Of a DNA stretch of 64,000 nt, positions 1 through 11,600 are shown piece after piece (the stretch's first letter is position 1; each line of letters begins with the position of its first letter). The stretch lies in the NCBI GenBank assembly GCA_030386875.1, contig CM059562.1, positions 23,241,360 through 23,305,359 of the forward strand. Direction: 5' to 3'. The DNA comes from Morinoia aosen. Taxonomy: Eukaryota > Arthropoda > Malacostraca > Amphipoda > Talitridae. The translations under genes were made by a program, and so were the position numbers. The notes under the pieces were generated by a model. It did no database searches. It saw nothing but the letters and a program-made list of their open reading frames with translations, and was not told the DNA's origin.

Positions 1-215
1 TTTCATTCGGCACAAACTTCAAAGCTTGTTTTAGCTCATAGCTTGATTTCGTTCGGCTCAAAAATTCGCAGCTCCTTTATATCGGCTCGAAAACTCCAAA
101 GCTTGATTTCGTTCGGCTCAAATTTCGAAAGCTTGAAAAACAGCTCGACATCTCCAAAGCTTGAAAAACAGCTCGCAATCTTCAAAACTTTTATCAGATC
201 GAGAAACTCGGAAGG
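1..215. repeat. degenerate 28-30 bp tandem repeat (60-bp dimer)
   Basis: The phrase GCTTGATTTCGTTCGGCTCA occurs at 41 and 101, a 60-bp spacing. The shorter phrase GCTTGAAAAACAGCTCG occurs at 131 and 159, a 28-bp spacing. The block therefore looks like a decayed 28-30 bp minisatellite with a 60-bp dimer level. The array is cut by the window start. It sits just upstream of the primer-binding-site region and may be part of the same LTR element, but I cannot show that. Confidence 0.6.
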
Positions 216-388
216 ATACCGAAAAATTCGCAAAACTTGAAACAGTTGGCGAACACCAACTTAATAAAATTAAGTCAGCAGAAACTGACTTTTCTCTTAT
301 CCCCGAAAATTTCAGGAAGATTACTCCGGAATAAAAAGCCTCAGAAAATACAGCCCTTACAATCCCTAAGATAGGGACAACTATCAAA

Positions 389-635
389 AGGTGACTCCCA
401 AGAAGGACCAACCTAAATAATTCTCAATCGAGCCGAACAGGACTCGCCCACCTAAATAATCTATCAACCGACTCCCAAGAAGGACCAGCCTAAATAATTC
501 GCAATGTGCTGAACAGGTCTCGCCCACCTAAATAACATATCTCTGGCGCCCAAGAGGATACGCCACCTAAATCAACTATTTAACAATTTGGCGCCCGAAC
601 AGGGACTGCCTAAAATAGAACTATCTAACACTATC
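389..635 (+). repeat. six degenerate tandem copies of a primer-binding-site-like motif
   Basis: Units of about 36-45 bp start near 393, 430, 469, 507, 544 and 589. Each has a degenerate form of TGGCGCCCRARARGGAC followed by CCTAAATAA or CCTAAATCAA. Units 1 and 3 share GACTCCCAAGAAGGACCA at a 77-bp spacing, and units 2 and 4 share a GAACAGG(A/T)CTCGCCC core, so a dimer level exists. Only the last unit matches tRNA-Lys perfectly. The block resembles multiplied or decayed primer binding sites of an LTR retrotransposon. Confidence 0.6.
590..607 (+). other. primer binding site for tRNA-Lys (LTR retroelement)
   Basis: The 18 nt TGGCGCCCGAACAGGGAC is the exact complement of the 3' end of tRNA-Lys(UUU) including the CCA end. 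It is a known reverse-transcription primer site of many LTR retroelements. It follows TTTAACA plus a short spacer, as expected just inside a 5' LTR that ends in CA. No gag or pol reading frame follows within the next 3 kb, so the element is a remnant. The 5' LTR boundary cannot be set because no second LTR is visible. Confidence 0.75.
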
Positions 636-3600
636 CTATCCTAATCAAACCAAATCTATCCTAAACGAACCTATCCTGATAAAATATCAAACATTGCATG
701 TAAAGCCCATCTTTTAATGTTACACTGAGGAATTCGGTATCCATGATACCGCAAACTCAGACATCCTATGTTTCTTAAGAAGCTGACACCAAACAAGTAT
801 ATAAATAAATATATGAATAAACACACAACGGGGATTATTAGGTTAGATAGATTCGTAGTAGATCAAGCGAAGGATTGTTGAATTGCATCAATGCTGGATC
901 ATCGAACAAGAACACATCTCTAATGAGATGATTATTTTGTTCTTTGAAAGTACAGTAATGAAATGTCGTTGCTCAGACACAATCCTGCCTCGAATTGTTG
1001 CAGTTATCGGATGCGAGAGAGGAAGTTGTGTGAAGCACAACTCTAAAAATTGCCCCCATGATCAGGGTAGGCCGCCGTGAATCAGCGGAGCATTCACAGG
1101 ATAGCAGGGCCAGCTCTGCATAGCAGTTGCGCAGAAATGTCCACCTCATTGCAGTAACTACCTGTTGTGCAATTGTTGTGCGTGCAGCTGCTCAGTTTTG
1201 CGCTGTCACAAAACTACTTCGGCCGCGGTGGCTTGCTGTAATCTGAGCAGATGACAACTTTTTTTTACATGTCAGGCATCTCCTGGCTTGTCTTGGTCAC
1301 GACCTGATACTCGTAACGCCGGACCATACTGATGAATGTGAGCTTCTGAGAGATATAAGTTACGTTGCTCAAATACTTTTGAGACGGGAAAATAAATACT
1401 CGGAGTTTTTTGTAGGACATACTGTGTGGTGAAGGAATCTCCACCACTCATCCATTACCTTAAGAAACTCGGATAATATTCTATCGTACCGAAGAAGTTT
1501 CCAAGACAGAATTGCTCGATCCTATGAATTGGGCTACTCTGACACACGATCTCAACCCTAAAATATATCCAATTGCATGCTCTCCAGCTTTAACATATAA
1601 CGAACTTCTTCCCACACCATGAAGATTCACCAAAAATTTTCACGAGACTTTGAAGCTGAAGTTGAGAGACTTGTAGAGTTGGCGGGGCAGTTCTAGCTTT
1701 GTACTGCTCTGAAGCGGTCACTATATAGGATGGTGAGGTCTTAATTGCAGTGGAGGAGACTCATCAACCGGTTTCAGTCCGCCTCGCCGCCGCTACAGTC
1801 TTAAGGGGTGGGGCGAAGCTGAACAGATTCAAATCACGTCCTCACATAAGAGACAAGGGCCCAAATTTTGCTCAAATATATGTGTCTTCGTTCATAAATT
1901 AGTTGGAGTGTTATTTCTTTATTATAAACTTTGCGGTTGATTAATCTGCAATACATGGAAAAGTGATCCTCATAGAGGAAGTCAAGCTGCAGGAAAGTGT
2001 TTAAAACATTTGACGTTTCTAATAGTGAGACCTGAATGTGTACATTTAACACATCCTCGTTTTTCAAAGTCAAGGTATTGAAATTTTCCTTCTTCGAGCT
2101 TTTAATAAAAAATAGTTCACTCGTATTTCATTCGTTCATTCGTATAATCACTCGTATAGAAATAGTTCACTCGTATAATACCGCACAGCACTCTGCGCGT
2201 GATTCATTAATATGAACATTCACAACCCAAACTTGCGACGCCCGCTAAGCCAACACTGTTTGCGAGGGAGAGTTCATTGAGTGTGTGGTAATAATTTCTT
2301 AAGACAGATTTTAAATTCTCCCACACTCCAAGCCACACTGGTGAATTTGGAGGATGACAGAGAAAGCATTGATACTAAAAATAACAGTAATTATTATCAT
2401 AAATTTTCTATTTGAATAGCAAATAACGTTATTAGTTGCTACGAGAGCATGTAGCAAAATTATTTGCTCAAACAGAAAAGCTAGTGCGTTCATCTGAAAG
2501 ACATTGTAGCTGAGATGTTATCAAGAGCAACGCTGAGTTTAACTGACACAAATCACCTTCATGCTTTTAATGTTTCTTATCTGTATAAATAAATACAAAT
2601 TAGCTTGATGTTGCAAGGTGTTAGGTAAACATGATTACATCAATTTAGGTTTTTTACTTTTACTATTAATTTAGCGAATACGTACGCGATTAAAATTTCG
2701 TTTATTCACATTGATTCTCAGATATTTCATTAATTTGCTTTCATACGACAATTTCTATTTGGGATGGGCTCCAATTCTCCATTCCGCTGCAATTCTTCAA
2801 TACTAAATAAATAAGTTATAAAGTCTAGTACGAGCCGATGGATAAGCATATGTTGTTTAATCAATGTGATTAGGAAAAATTATTACCGATGCAGGATAGA
2901 ATACAATTGTATTTATAGCAATCACTTTCACATTCAGGTAGCTACTTTCTTCCTGAATGAAGAGGAGTATCTTATAACTCCAAAAAGAAGAAATATAAAG
3001 AGAGAACTCGCGGACTTCTAAAATGAAGGAACAGTTTTAAGCGGCTGACAACAATTTTTTGTGAAATACAAGTTTATTAATTCTGTTCCAGAAGTCACAC
3101 GAAATTATGAATGTGAAAAAAAAACAAGGCAGGAAATTACGGGACACACGAAAGAAGCGAGGTAATTTCTCATTTTTAAAACGGCAAAATATAGTCACAA
3201 AATTTTAACTTAATGTATTTATGTTGAGATAGTTCATTTTTAATCGGCATGGGATTCGCATAACTTTTTAATCTTAAGTTTTCTTAAATTAAAACCGCAT
3301 TGAATTACCTCTAAACGAATTAATGTAGAACTTAAAAGCAAAACTTACCGATAATCACCATTAAGAATTTAATTGAATGCCTGAAATAATCATCATAGTT
3401 CCGCATTTCGAAGTTGAAACGATTCAGTTTAAATTTAGCTTTTCGCTAAAATATATAAATTCGATTAAATTAAAAAAATCTGAATGAGTCAGATTCATCA
3501 GCTCGACAAACGTTTGACGCCGAAGAATAGAAGCTAAAAGACGGACGAGCTCGCTTCTTTCCGTCTATCTAGGTCTGCTCCAAATGTTCCAGGAGTTTTT

Positions 3601-3772
3601 TTTCCATGAAAGAGGCAAAATTTTCGCAACAGGACGGACTCCAGCGTAAAGCTCATTGACCGAAACAAATATCTTCAATATCTATGTAAAGATACTGAAC
3701 GACGAGTCTTTGTCGAAACACAAGTCTCTGAAACTTCCAAGTCATCGAAGCAAGTAAGAGAACAGAAAAAAC
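636..3772. other. non-coding stretch, no gene seen
   Basis: All open frames are shorter than 90 codons and none resembles a known family. A small tandem patch at about 2110-2185 repeats the phrase AGTTCACTCGTAT three times with variants. CTATCCTAA-type phrases at 625-680 may be leader sequence of the LTR remnant. Nothing else is recognised. Confidence 0.5.
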
Positions 3773-3974
3773 GGTGTTACCATAGCGTGAGGTCTACAGC
3801 CATTTATCATTACCCAAGGTGCAGTTTGAGGTGTTCACATTGTTTATCGCTGAATTAAATGATGGAAATAATTAATACCCGTTATTAACCAAACCTAACC
3901 TCACGCCATAGTACTAATTAGAGGCAGATCTCATGCTGTATAGTGCACGGTAGACCTCCCGCTATAGCAGCACC
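3773..3974. mobile_element. short inverted-repeat element (MITE-like), about 202 bp
   Basis: The left end reads GGTGTTACCATAGCGTGAGG and the right end, read inward on the other strand, GGTGCTGCTATAGCGGGAGG. They match at 21 of 25 terminal positions. The flanks GAAAAAAC (3765-3772) and GACAAAAC (3975-3982) are candidate 8-bp target duplications with one mismatch, which would fit a hAT, Merlin or P-type element. A third, inverted copy of the end sequence lies inside at about 3898-3912. There is no coding capacity. Confidence 0.6.
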
Positions 3975-5086
3975 GACAAAACTCGCTCACTCTGCAGCAG
4001 TGGGTTAACTATGCATGATTTACGAAACATGCTTTAGAGTACCACGTAGCATCCATGAATCCTTGGTAGAAAGATAAAAAAGGCTAAATCATTTGTAATT
4101 CCTTACTCATTTATTGCATAACCTAAACTCTATGCGCATTTACTTACCTAGAACATGTCAACTTTTCCACGGTAAGCCTGCACGCAGTTTGTCTGAATGA
4201 AAACTGTGATACCTCTCGTTGAGCGCAAAGACTCGGAAGGAGGTTACTATTAAAATGAAAGTGTAATTCATGCGGAAATATTCCTCAATATACATATAAT
4301 ATTTCGTTCTAACAAGTACCCACCAATGTCATAGCTGGCATTGTGTCCCAGAAGGCTGTAAGCACGGTTATGCAGGCAAAAGGCTATTGTAATAGGAACG
4401 AAAAAGCATTGTGAGTTTCAAGTTACGAAATAGATCTCAAATTGGGGTGACAACCTATTGCACTGCAGCAATTAATTGTCAAAAATCACTCCAGCAAAAT
4501 TCACAAAGAAATTTCGCACAAGTAAAAGCAGTCATTGGAACTGGCAATTTGGATTACATATATCAGCACTCATTCATTAATTGATGAAAATTAGTTATAA
4601 AATCACAAGATCATTCAATTACTCATTCACGGTATAGGTTCAAAAACATCGTATTTGGATCAGAAAGAAGCTACGCAAACAACATGGATGCCAAGACAGT
4701 GGCAATATACATATTGATCGCCGAGTGCGAGCAAATCTTTCGAAAGTGAGTCAAGTTTTGTTGAACACCTCGATAACTTAATTTACTTGGGCATTGGTTC
4801 ATTTTTCCTTCAATGTCCAAACTCGGTTGAGAGAAAATTGAAGATTTTACCCAGGATTCTCAGAATCGAAAATTTTAAAGCTAACTCATACCTTTGAGGC
4901 GGGCAATACGGCAACACATGATCCAATCATTGACCTCATGTGTGGAAAAAATATGCTCCTCATCGCCATCACATAGTGTCCGGAAACTAAGAACGTATGA
5001 CAACGCGCAAAACGAGCTTCCCTTTTCTTTTGAAGATTAGGAAGAACTTCAAAGTCATCTCGCAGTGAATCATGAAGAAATTAGTA
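3975..5086. other. non-coding stretch, no gene seen
   Basis: I found only short open frames without recognisable motifs, and no repeats or RNA signatures. Confidence 0.5.
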
Positions 5087-5520
5087 GCAAGGGCGAGCCA
5101 CATTGAGATGTATTTAGTGTGTGTCATGATGTGATGTAGCAAGTTTAGGCCATAATGAGATCTAGCAAGCGTGAGTCTTAATGTGATGTAGCAAGTGTGG
5201 GTCAAATTGTGATGTAGAAATTTATGTCATGATGTGAGGTAGCAAATGTAAGTCTTACTGTCATGTAGACAGTGTGTATCATATTGTGATGTAGCAAGTG
5301 TGGGTCAAACTGTAATGTAGAAATTTATGTCATGATGTGAGGTAGCAAATGTGTGTCTTATAATGTCATGTAGAAAGAGTGTGCCAAATTGTGGCGTACC
5401 AAATGCGTTCTGTGTCATACAGTAAGTGTGTGTCATATATTGAGATGGGTACATCTCATATATTGATATGTAGGGAATGTCTATCGTGTCATGCAGCAAG
5501 TGTATATCGCCAATCTATGC
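5087..5520. repeat. decayed tandem repeat built on GATGTAGCAAGTGTG
   Basis: Variants of GATGTAGCAAGTGTGGGTC recur roughly every 25-35 bp. A longer segment of about 75 bp starting GTGATGTAGCAAGTGTGGGT occurs at 5183 and again at 5286, a 103-bp spacing, nearly unchanged. The short open frames on both strands here are repeat by-products. Confidence 0.7.
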
Positions 5521-7993
5521 AGCAAACGGTGTCATTTTCTGCACTACGTGTGCGACACAATGTCCTGCAACAGAAGTGTGCCATAATGCCACTCACCGAG
5601 AATGACATTAAAATGCCGCTCATAATGCCTACATCAAAATGTAGTGCAGCAAGTGCACATGCCATAATTCTACGCAGGAAACATAAGTCACGCACAAGTG
5701 TGTTCGTGACGCGTTTGTTCAGCAACGCAGCTAGAGCCCACGTCCTGATGAGCTCAGCCCGCAGTGAGTGAGCTCTCCTGACACTCAACATTATCGTTAA
5801 GGATAAAAACTTTTACTTCATCAGAGTTTTAGGATGGTGAATCTTTGATCAGTTTTTCTAAATAGCCGAAGAATTTTCAACAAACGTTATTGATCTACAC
5901 GCTGAACCTGTCCCCAAATCATTAAAAATTCGTGCATTTCGATGACAGATTAAGAATCTCGGGTGAAAATGTTTCCATTATAGTCCAGAATTTCACTCAA
6001 TTTCCCTCTGAAAGTTGTGATCGAATGGTTATCTTTTTCTTCCATCCTAATGATTAGCTCATTTGATCCATTGTGCTTCATTGGGAGCCTTGTATTGTGT
6101 ACAGTGCGACCTCAACAAAACTAAACAATATCGGTCACTCGTTTACTTGACTCTTCGTCTATAATGTATGTTTATGATTTCTATTAGGTTTTATACGAGT
6201 ACGTTTACTGATTCCGAAGCCAACCACACGCATATCGGAGCTCCTATTTATGATACACGGTCAAACGCGGGTTCGAAACTCCTGGCGGCAGAATATTTTT
6301 GTTCATGCGTCAGATAGTAAGTAATTAGAGGTCTTGCATCATGTCATAATCTAGCGGCCGGATCTTCAAACGAGTTATACCGTCGTTGTGACTCAGTTTG
6401 CTGCGTAAGTCCTACTTATTTGACTTCGAAGTTGTCTACTGACGCTGACAACTTCACCGATATGGCGAGGTAAATTATTTGAAAATCCGGCAGCAAAGCG
6501 CTAATCATCAACTCAGAAAATCACGAAAAGTTTCCTCAGCTGATTTTTTCTCATGAGCGATAGCCTCACACGCAGATCTCTGCATCGAAATTCCAGCAAC
6601 ACTACACATAATTTACACTAACTCATTCCCCCAAAGATCTTTCCTTTCAACGTGTAACTTGCCTATTATTGATTCTGAATATGATGAGAAAATTCGAAAA
6701 ACTTGAGTTTCTTTTGGACCCGATAGACAATATGGTCGACGTTATGGCTGCCTTAAACATTGAAGCTGAAGGGATCAACCTGGTACTCGGGTCAAATGGT
6801 AAACATAAAATGTGAACCAATTTTCACCCGAAGAGATTGGTTGAGTACCTACATAGTGAGTCCGTCAGCGAGACTGACAGTGGAAGGCTGTACCATATAG
6901 TGTTTCACATTTATTTTTAGCTGTGAAATAAATTGCAGCATCATAAGCAAGAAGAGCGCGGATTCATGAAGCGTATTTTAAGATCCATTGCTTTCGCAAG
7001 AGCTAACGAGCTGCCTTTTGCTAGCTTCTACCTCCCTTTGTTCAATCAAGAAGAGTTTGAAGGACGGCCCATTAAGCCATCAAATCTTCCGTCATACACC
7101 ACCTCTTCACGTGATCTGATCAATGATCGTTCACGACATCAAAGCAGTTTATTAAAATTGGCTCTCAGGATAATACTAGCGGTCTTTTAACTTCATAAGA
7201 AAGGTACATCATGAGAATCAAAGCCATCGTGAATCGGAATGAACGAACGGCCATCATGGATCTGTGCGTAACTCCATTTATGATTGCAGACCGCAGCAAA
7301 ATGCTGCATGCATAAAGTAACCGTTCCGTCGGTCACTTCAAATGCGATGAAGAAAATTGATGTGGTGGGGATATTGATTTCCTTACGTAAGATAGTCTTA
7401 CGCTAGAACACACGTGACTTCTGAAAATATTTTATAAATCTTACTTTATTTGCAAGCTTGAAATGACTCAACTGCTCAAGCAGAACGTTGAGTATGGGAA
7501 GATTTCTGACATAAAGTAGGAAATCTGAACAAAATGTCAGCTGAAAAACATACGGGAAAGTTTGGTTAATGAAACTAGGTGTATTGAAGGCCGTGAGCGT
7601 CCAAGGCGAGAATATTTTGATAAAGTAACCTTGAGGTGTTGTTTGGGGGATACAAGAAAAATAAACTGAATCTCAGGTTTTCCCTCATCGCAAGCGAGCA
7701 GAAAATGTTGTGGAAATATTAGAGAGACAAAAAATTGCCTGTTGGTTTTAAACTTTGGATTCGACAGGGACCCGTCACCACCTGAGTAAAATACTGGTGT
7801 AAGGTCCTCGTTCTTTTGCAGACTTGTGTTGGCGCTCGCTGCGCATTACTGTAAAGCTCAACACTAAATGCACACTTGCTTTGTTAAACCAGAATGAGGA
7901 ATGTTATTACTCATCACGAAGCGAAATAAAGGCGTCGTCTTGCCCTAGCATTAGTAATGCTTTTTCTGATGTGGGACCAACTGTGAAATAATG
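5521..7993. other. non-coding stretch; one isolated tRNA B-box-like motif
   Basis: No coding region is recognised. At about 6271-6285 the sequence GCGGGTTCGAAACTCC resembles a pol III B box (GGTTCGANNCC), but I see no A box or tRNA fold upstream. It is at most a SINE relic. Confidence 0.4.
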
Positions 7994-10150
7994 CTCAGAG
8001 CTAGCACACCAAGTCTTGGAATTGTTCATAGCTGATGCACCAAGTCTTGAAGTTGTTCACAGCCGGTGCACCAAAGATTGGAGTTGTTCACAGCTGGTGC
8101 ACCAAGTCTTGGATTTGTTCACAGCTAGTGCACCAAGTCTTGGAGTTGTTCACAGCTGGTGCATCAAGTCTTGGAGTTGTTCACTGCTGGTGCACCAAGT
8201 CTTGGAGTTGTTCACAGCTAGTGCACCAAGTCTTGAAGTTGTTCACAGCCGGTGCACCAAAGATTGGAGTTGTTCACAGCTGGTGCACCAAGTCTTGGAT
8301 TTGTTCACAGCTAGTGCACCAAGTCTTGGAGTTGTTCACAGCTGGTGCATCAAGTCTTGGAGTTGTTCACTGCTGGTGCACCAAGTCTTGGAGTTGTTCA
8401 CAGCTGGTGCACCAAGTCTTGAAGTTGTTCACAGCTGGTGCACCAAGTCTTGGAGTTGTTCACAGCTAGTGCACCAAGTCTTGGAGTTGTTCACAGCTGG
8501 TGCACCAAGTCTTGGATTTGTTCACAGCTAATGCATCAAGTCTTGGAGTTGTTCACTGCTGGTGCACCAAGTCTTGGAGTTGTTCACAGCTGGCGCACCA
8601 AGTCTTGAAGTTGTTCACAGCTGGTGCACCAAGTCTTGGAGTTGTTCACAGCTAGTGCACCAAGTCTTGGAGTTGTTCACAGCTGGTGCACCAAGTCTTG
8701 GAGTTGTTCACAGCTGGTGCACCAAGTCTTGGAGTTGTTCACAGCTAGTGCACCAAGTCTTGGAGTGGTTCACAGCTAGTGCACCAAGTCTTGGAGTTGT
8801 TCACAGCTGGTGCACCAAGTCTTGGAGTTGTTCACAGCTAGTGCACCAAGTCTTGGAGTTGTTCACAGCTAGTGCACCAAGTCTTGGAGTTGTTCACAGC
8901 TAGTGCACCAAGTCTTGGAGTTGTTCACAGCTAGTGCACCAAGTCTTGGAGTTGTTCACAGCTAGTGCACCAAGTCTTGGAGTTGTTCACAGCTAGTGCA
9001 CCAAGTCTTGGAGTTGTTCACAGCTAGTGCACCAAGTCTTGGAGTTGTTCACAGCTAGTGCACCAAGTCTTGGAGTTGTTCACAGCTAGTGCACCAAGTC
9101 TTGGAGTTGTTCACAGCTAGTGCACCAAGTCTTGGAGTGGTTCACAGCTAGTGCACCAAGTCTTGGAGTTGTTCACAGCTGGTGCACCAAGTCTTGGAGT
9201 TGTTCACAGCTAGTGCACCAAGTCTTGGAGTTGTTCACAGCTAGTGCACCAAGTCTTGGAGTTGTTCACAGCTAGTGCACCAAGTCTTGGAGTTGTTCAC
9301 AGCTGGTGCACCAAGTCTTGGAGTTGTTCACAGCTGGTGCACCAAGTCTTGGAGTTGTTCACAGCTAGTGCACCAAGTCTTGGAGTTGTTCACAGCTAGT
9401 GCACCAAGTCTTGGAGTTGTTCACAGCTAGTGCACCAAGTCTTGGAGTTGTTCACAGCTAGTGCACCAAGTCTTGGAGTGGTTCACAGCTAGTGCACCAA
9501 GTCTTGGAGTTGTTCACAGCTGGTGCACCAAGTCTTGGAGTTGTTCACAGCTAGTGCACCAAGTCTTGGAGTTGTTCACAGCTAGTGCACCAAGTCTTGG
9601 AGTTGTTCACAGCTAGTGCACCAAGTCTTGGAGTTGTTCACAGCTGGTGCACCAAGTCTTGGAGTTGTTCACAGCTGGTGCACCAAGTCTTGGAGTTGTT
9701 CACAGCTAGTGCACCAAGTCTTGGAGTTGTTCACAGCTGGTGCACCAAGTCTTGGAGTTGTTCACAGCTAGTGCACCAAGTCTTGGAGTTGTTCACAGCT
9801 GGTGCACCAAGTCTTGGAGTTGTTCACAGCTGGTGCACCAAGTCTTGGAGTTGTTCACAGCTGGTGCACCAAGTCTTGGGGTTGTTCACAGCTAATGCAC
9901 CAAGTCTTGGAGTTGTTCACAGCTGGTGCACCAAGTCTTGGAGTTGTTCACAGCTGGTGCACCAAGTCTTGGAGTTGTTCACAGCTAGTGCACCAAGTCT
10001 TAGAGTTGTTCACAGCTGGTGCACCAAGTCTTGGAGTTGTTCACAGCTAGTGCACCAAGTCTTAGAGTTGTTCACAGCTGGTGCACCAAGTCTTGGAGTT
10101 GTTCACAGCTGGTGCACCAAGTCTTATGACCGTTCACAGATCGTGCAAAA
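7994..10150. repeat. 31-bp satellite array, about 69 copies
   Basis: The unit contains GTTGTTCACAGCT, then (A/G)GTGCACCAAG, then TCTTGGA; GTCTTGG repeats exactly every 31 bp, for example at 8881 and 8912. The main variation is A or G in GCT(A/G)GTGCACC. A 186-bp block of six units is duplicated back to back: its marker CTTGAAGTTGTTCACAGCC sits at 8046 and 8232. The rare variant TGGAGTGGTTCAC lies at 8761, 9133 and 9474, spaced 12 and 11 units. Plus-strand open frames of 80-216 codons here are artefacts. Confidence 0.97.
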
Positions 10151-10194
10151 ACGTTTAGCTTTGTATAGAGCTGATAATCATCACAGAGTATGTA

Positions 10195-11600
10195 TTTCAG
10201 AGCTAACGTACCGCCTCAGAGTTACACAGAGCTAACGTACCGCCTCAGAGTTACACAGAGCTAACGCACCGCCTCAGAGTTACACAGAGCTAACGTACCG
10301 CCTCAGAGTTACACAGAGCTAACGCACCGCCTCAGAGTTACACAGAGCTAACGTGCCGCCTCAGAGTTACACAGAGCTAACGCACCGCCTCAGAGTTACA
10401 CAGAGCTAACGCACCGCCTCAGAGTTACACAGAGCTAACGTACCGCCTCAGAGTTACACAGAGCTAACGTACCGCCTCAGAGTTACACAGAGCTAACGCA
10501 CCGCCTCAGAGTTACACAGAGCTAACGTACCGCCTCAGAGTTACACAGAGCTAACGTACCGCTTCAGAGTTACACAGAGCTAACGTACCGCCTCAGAGTT
10601 ACACAGAGCTAACGCACCGCCTCAGAGTTACACAAAGCTAACGTACCGCCTCAGAGTTATACAGAGCTATTGCACCGCCTCAGAGTTACACAGAGCTAAC
10701 GTACCGCCTCAGAGTTGCACAGAGCTAACGCACCGCCTCAGAGTTACACAGAGCTAACGCACCGCCTCAGAGTTACACAAAGCTAACGTACCGCCTCAGA
10801 GTTACACAGTGCTAACGCACTGCCTCAGAGTTACACAGAGCTAACGTACCGCCTCAGAGTTCCACAGAGCTAACGTACCGCCTCAGAGTTACACAGAGCT
10901 AATGCACCGCCTCAGAGTTACACAAAGCTAACGTACCGCCTCAGAGTTACACAGAGCTAACGTACCGCCTCAGAGTTACACAGAGCTAACGTACCGCCTC
11001 AGAGTTACACAGAGCTAACGCACCGCCTCAGAGTTACACAGAGCTAACGTACCGCCTCAGAGTTACACAGAGCTAACGCACCGCCTCAGAGTTACACAGA
11101 GCTAACGTACCGCCTCAGAGTTACACAGAGCTAACGCACCGCCTCAGAGTTACACAGAGCTAACGTACCGCCTCAGAGTTACACAAAGCTAACGCACCGC
11201 CTCAGAGTTACACAGAGCTAACGTACCGCCTCAGAGTTACACAGAGCTAACGTACCGCCTCAGAGTTACACAGAGCTCACACACCGCCTCAGAGTTACAC
11301 AAAGCTAACGTACCGCCTCAGAGTTACACAGAGCTCACACACCGCCTCAGAGTTACACAGAGCTAGCGTACCGCCTCAGAGTTACACAGAGCTAACGTAC
11401 CGCCTCAGAGTTACACAGAGCTCACGCACCGCCTCAGAGTTACACAGAGCTAACGTTCCGCCTCAGAGTTACACAGAGCTCACGCACCGCCTCAGAGTTA
11501 CACAGAGCTAACGCACCGCCTCAGAGTTACACAGGGCTCACACACCGCCTCAGAGTTACACGTACAGAGCTCACGGACCGCACGCTCACAGAAGATATAG
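10195..11600. repeat. 29-bp satellite array, about 48 copies
   Basis: The unit reads CAGAGTTACACAGAGCTAAC followed by G(T/C)ACCGCCT. AGCTAACG repeats every 29 bp, for example at 10201 and 10230. The array directly follows the 31-bp satellite, with about 45 bp of transitional sequence at 10151-10194. The last roughly 350 bp are enriched for a variant with GCTCACACACC. The final units are irregular, with an extra CGTAC near 11560. Confidence 0.97.

Noticed and set aside
608-3772. A gag-pol region downstream of the tRNA-Lys primer site
   Set aside because: No frame with capsid, protease, reverse transcriptase or integrase motifs is present on either strand.
6271-6285. Isolated B-box-like GGGTTCGAAACTCC
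   Set aside because: No A box, no fold and no SINE body were found, so it is not reported as an element.
8016-10235. Plus-strand open frames of 82-216 codons with Cys/Trp-rich repeats
   Set aside because: They are translations of the 31-bp satellite; the A/G variant in GCT(A/G)GTG simply switches a TAG on or off.
7994-11600. CRISPR-like repeat arrays
   Set aside because: The units are head-to-tail without unique spacers; they are satellites in a eukaryotic context.
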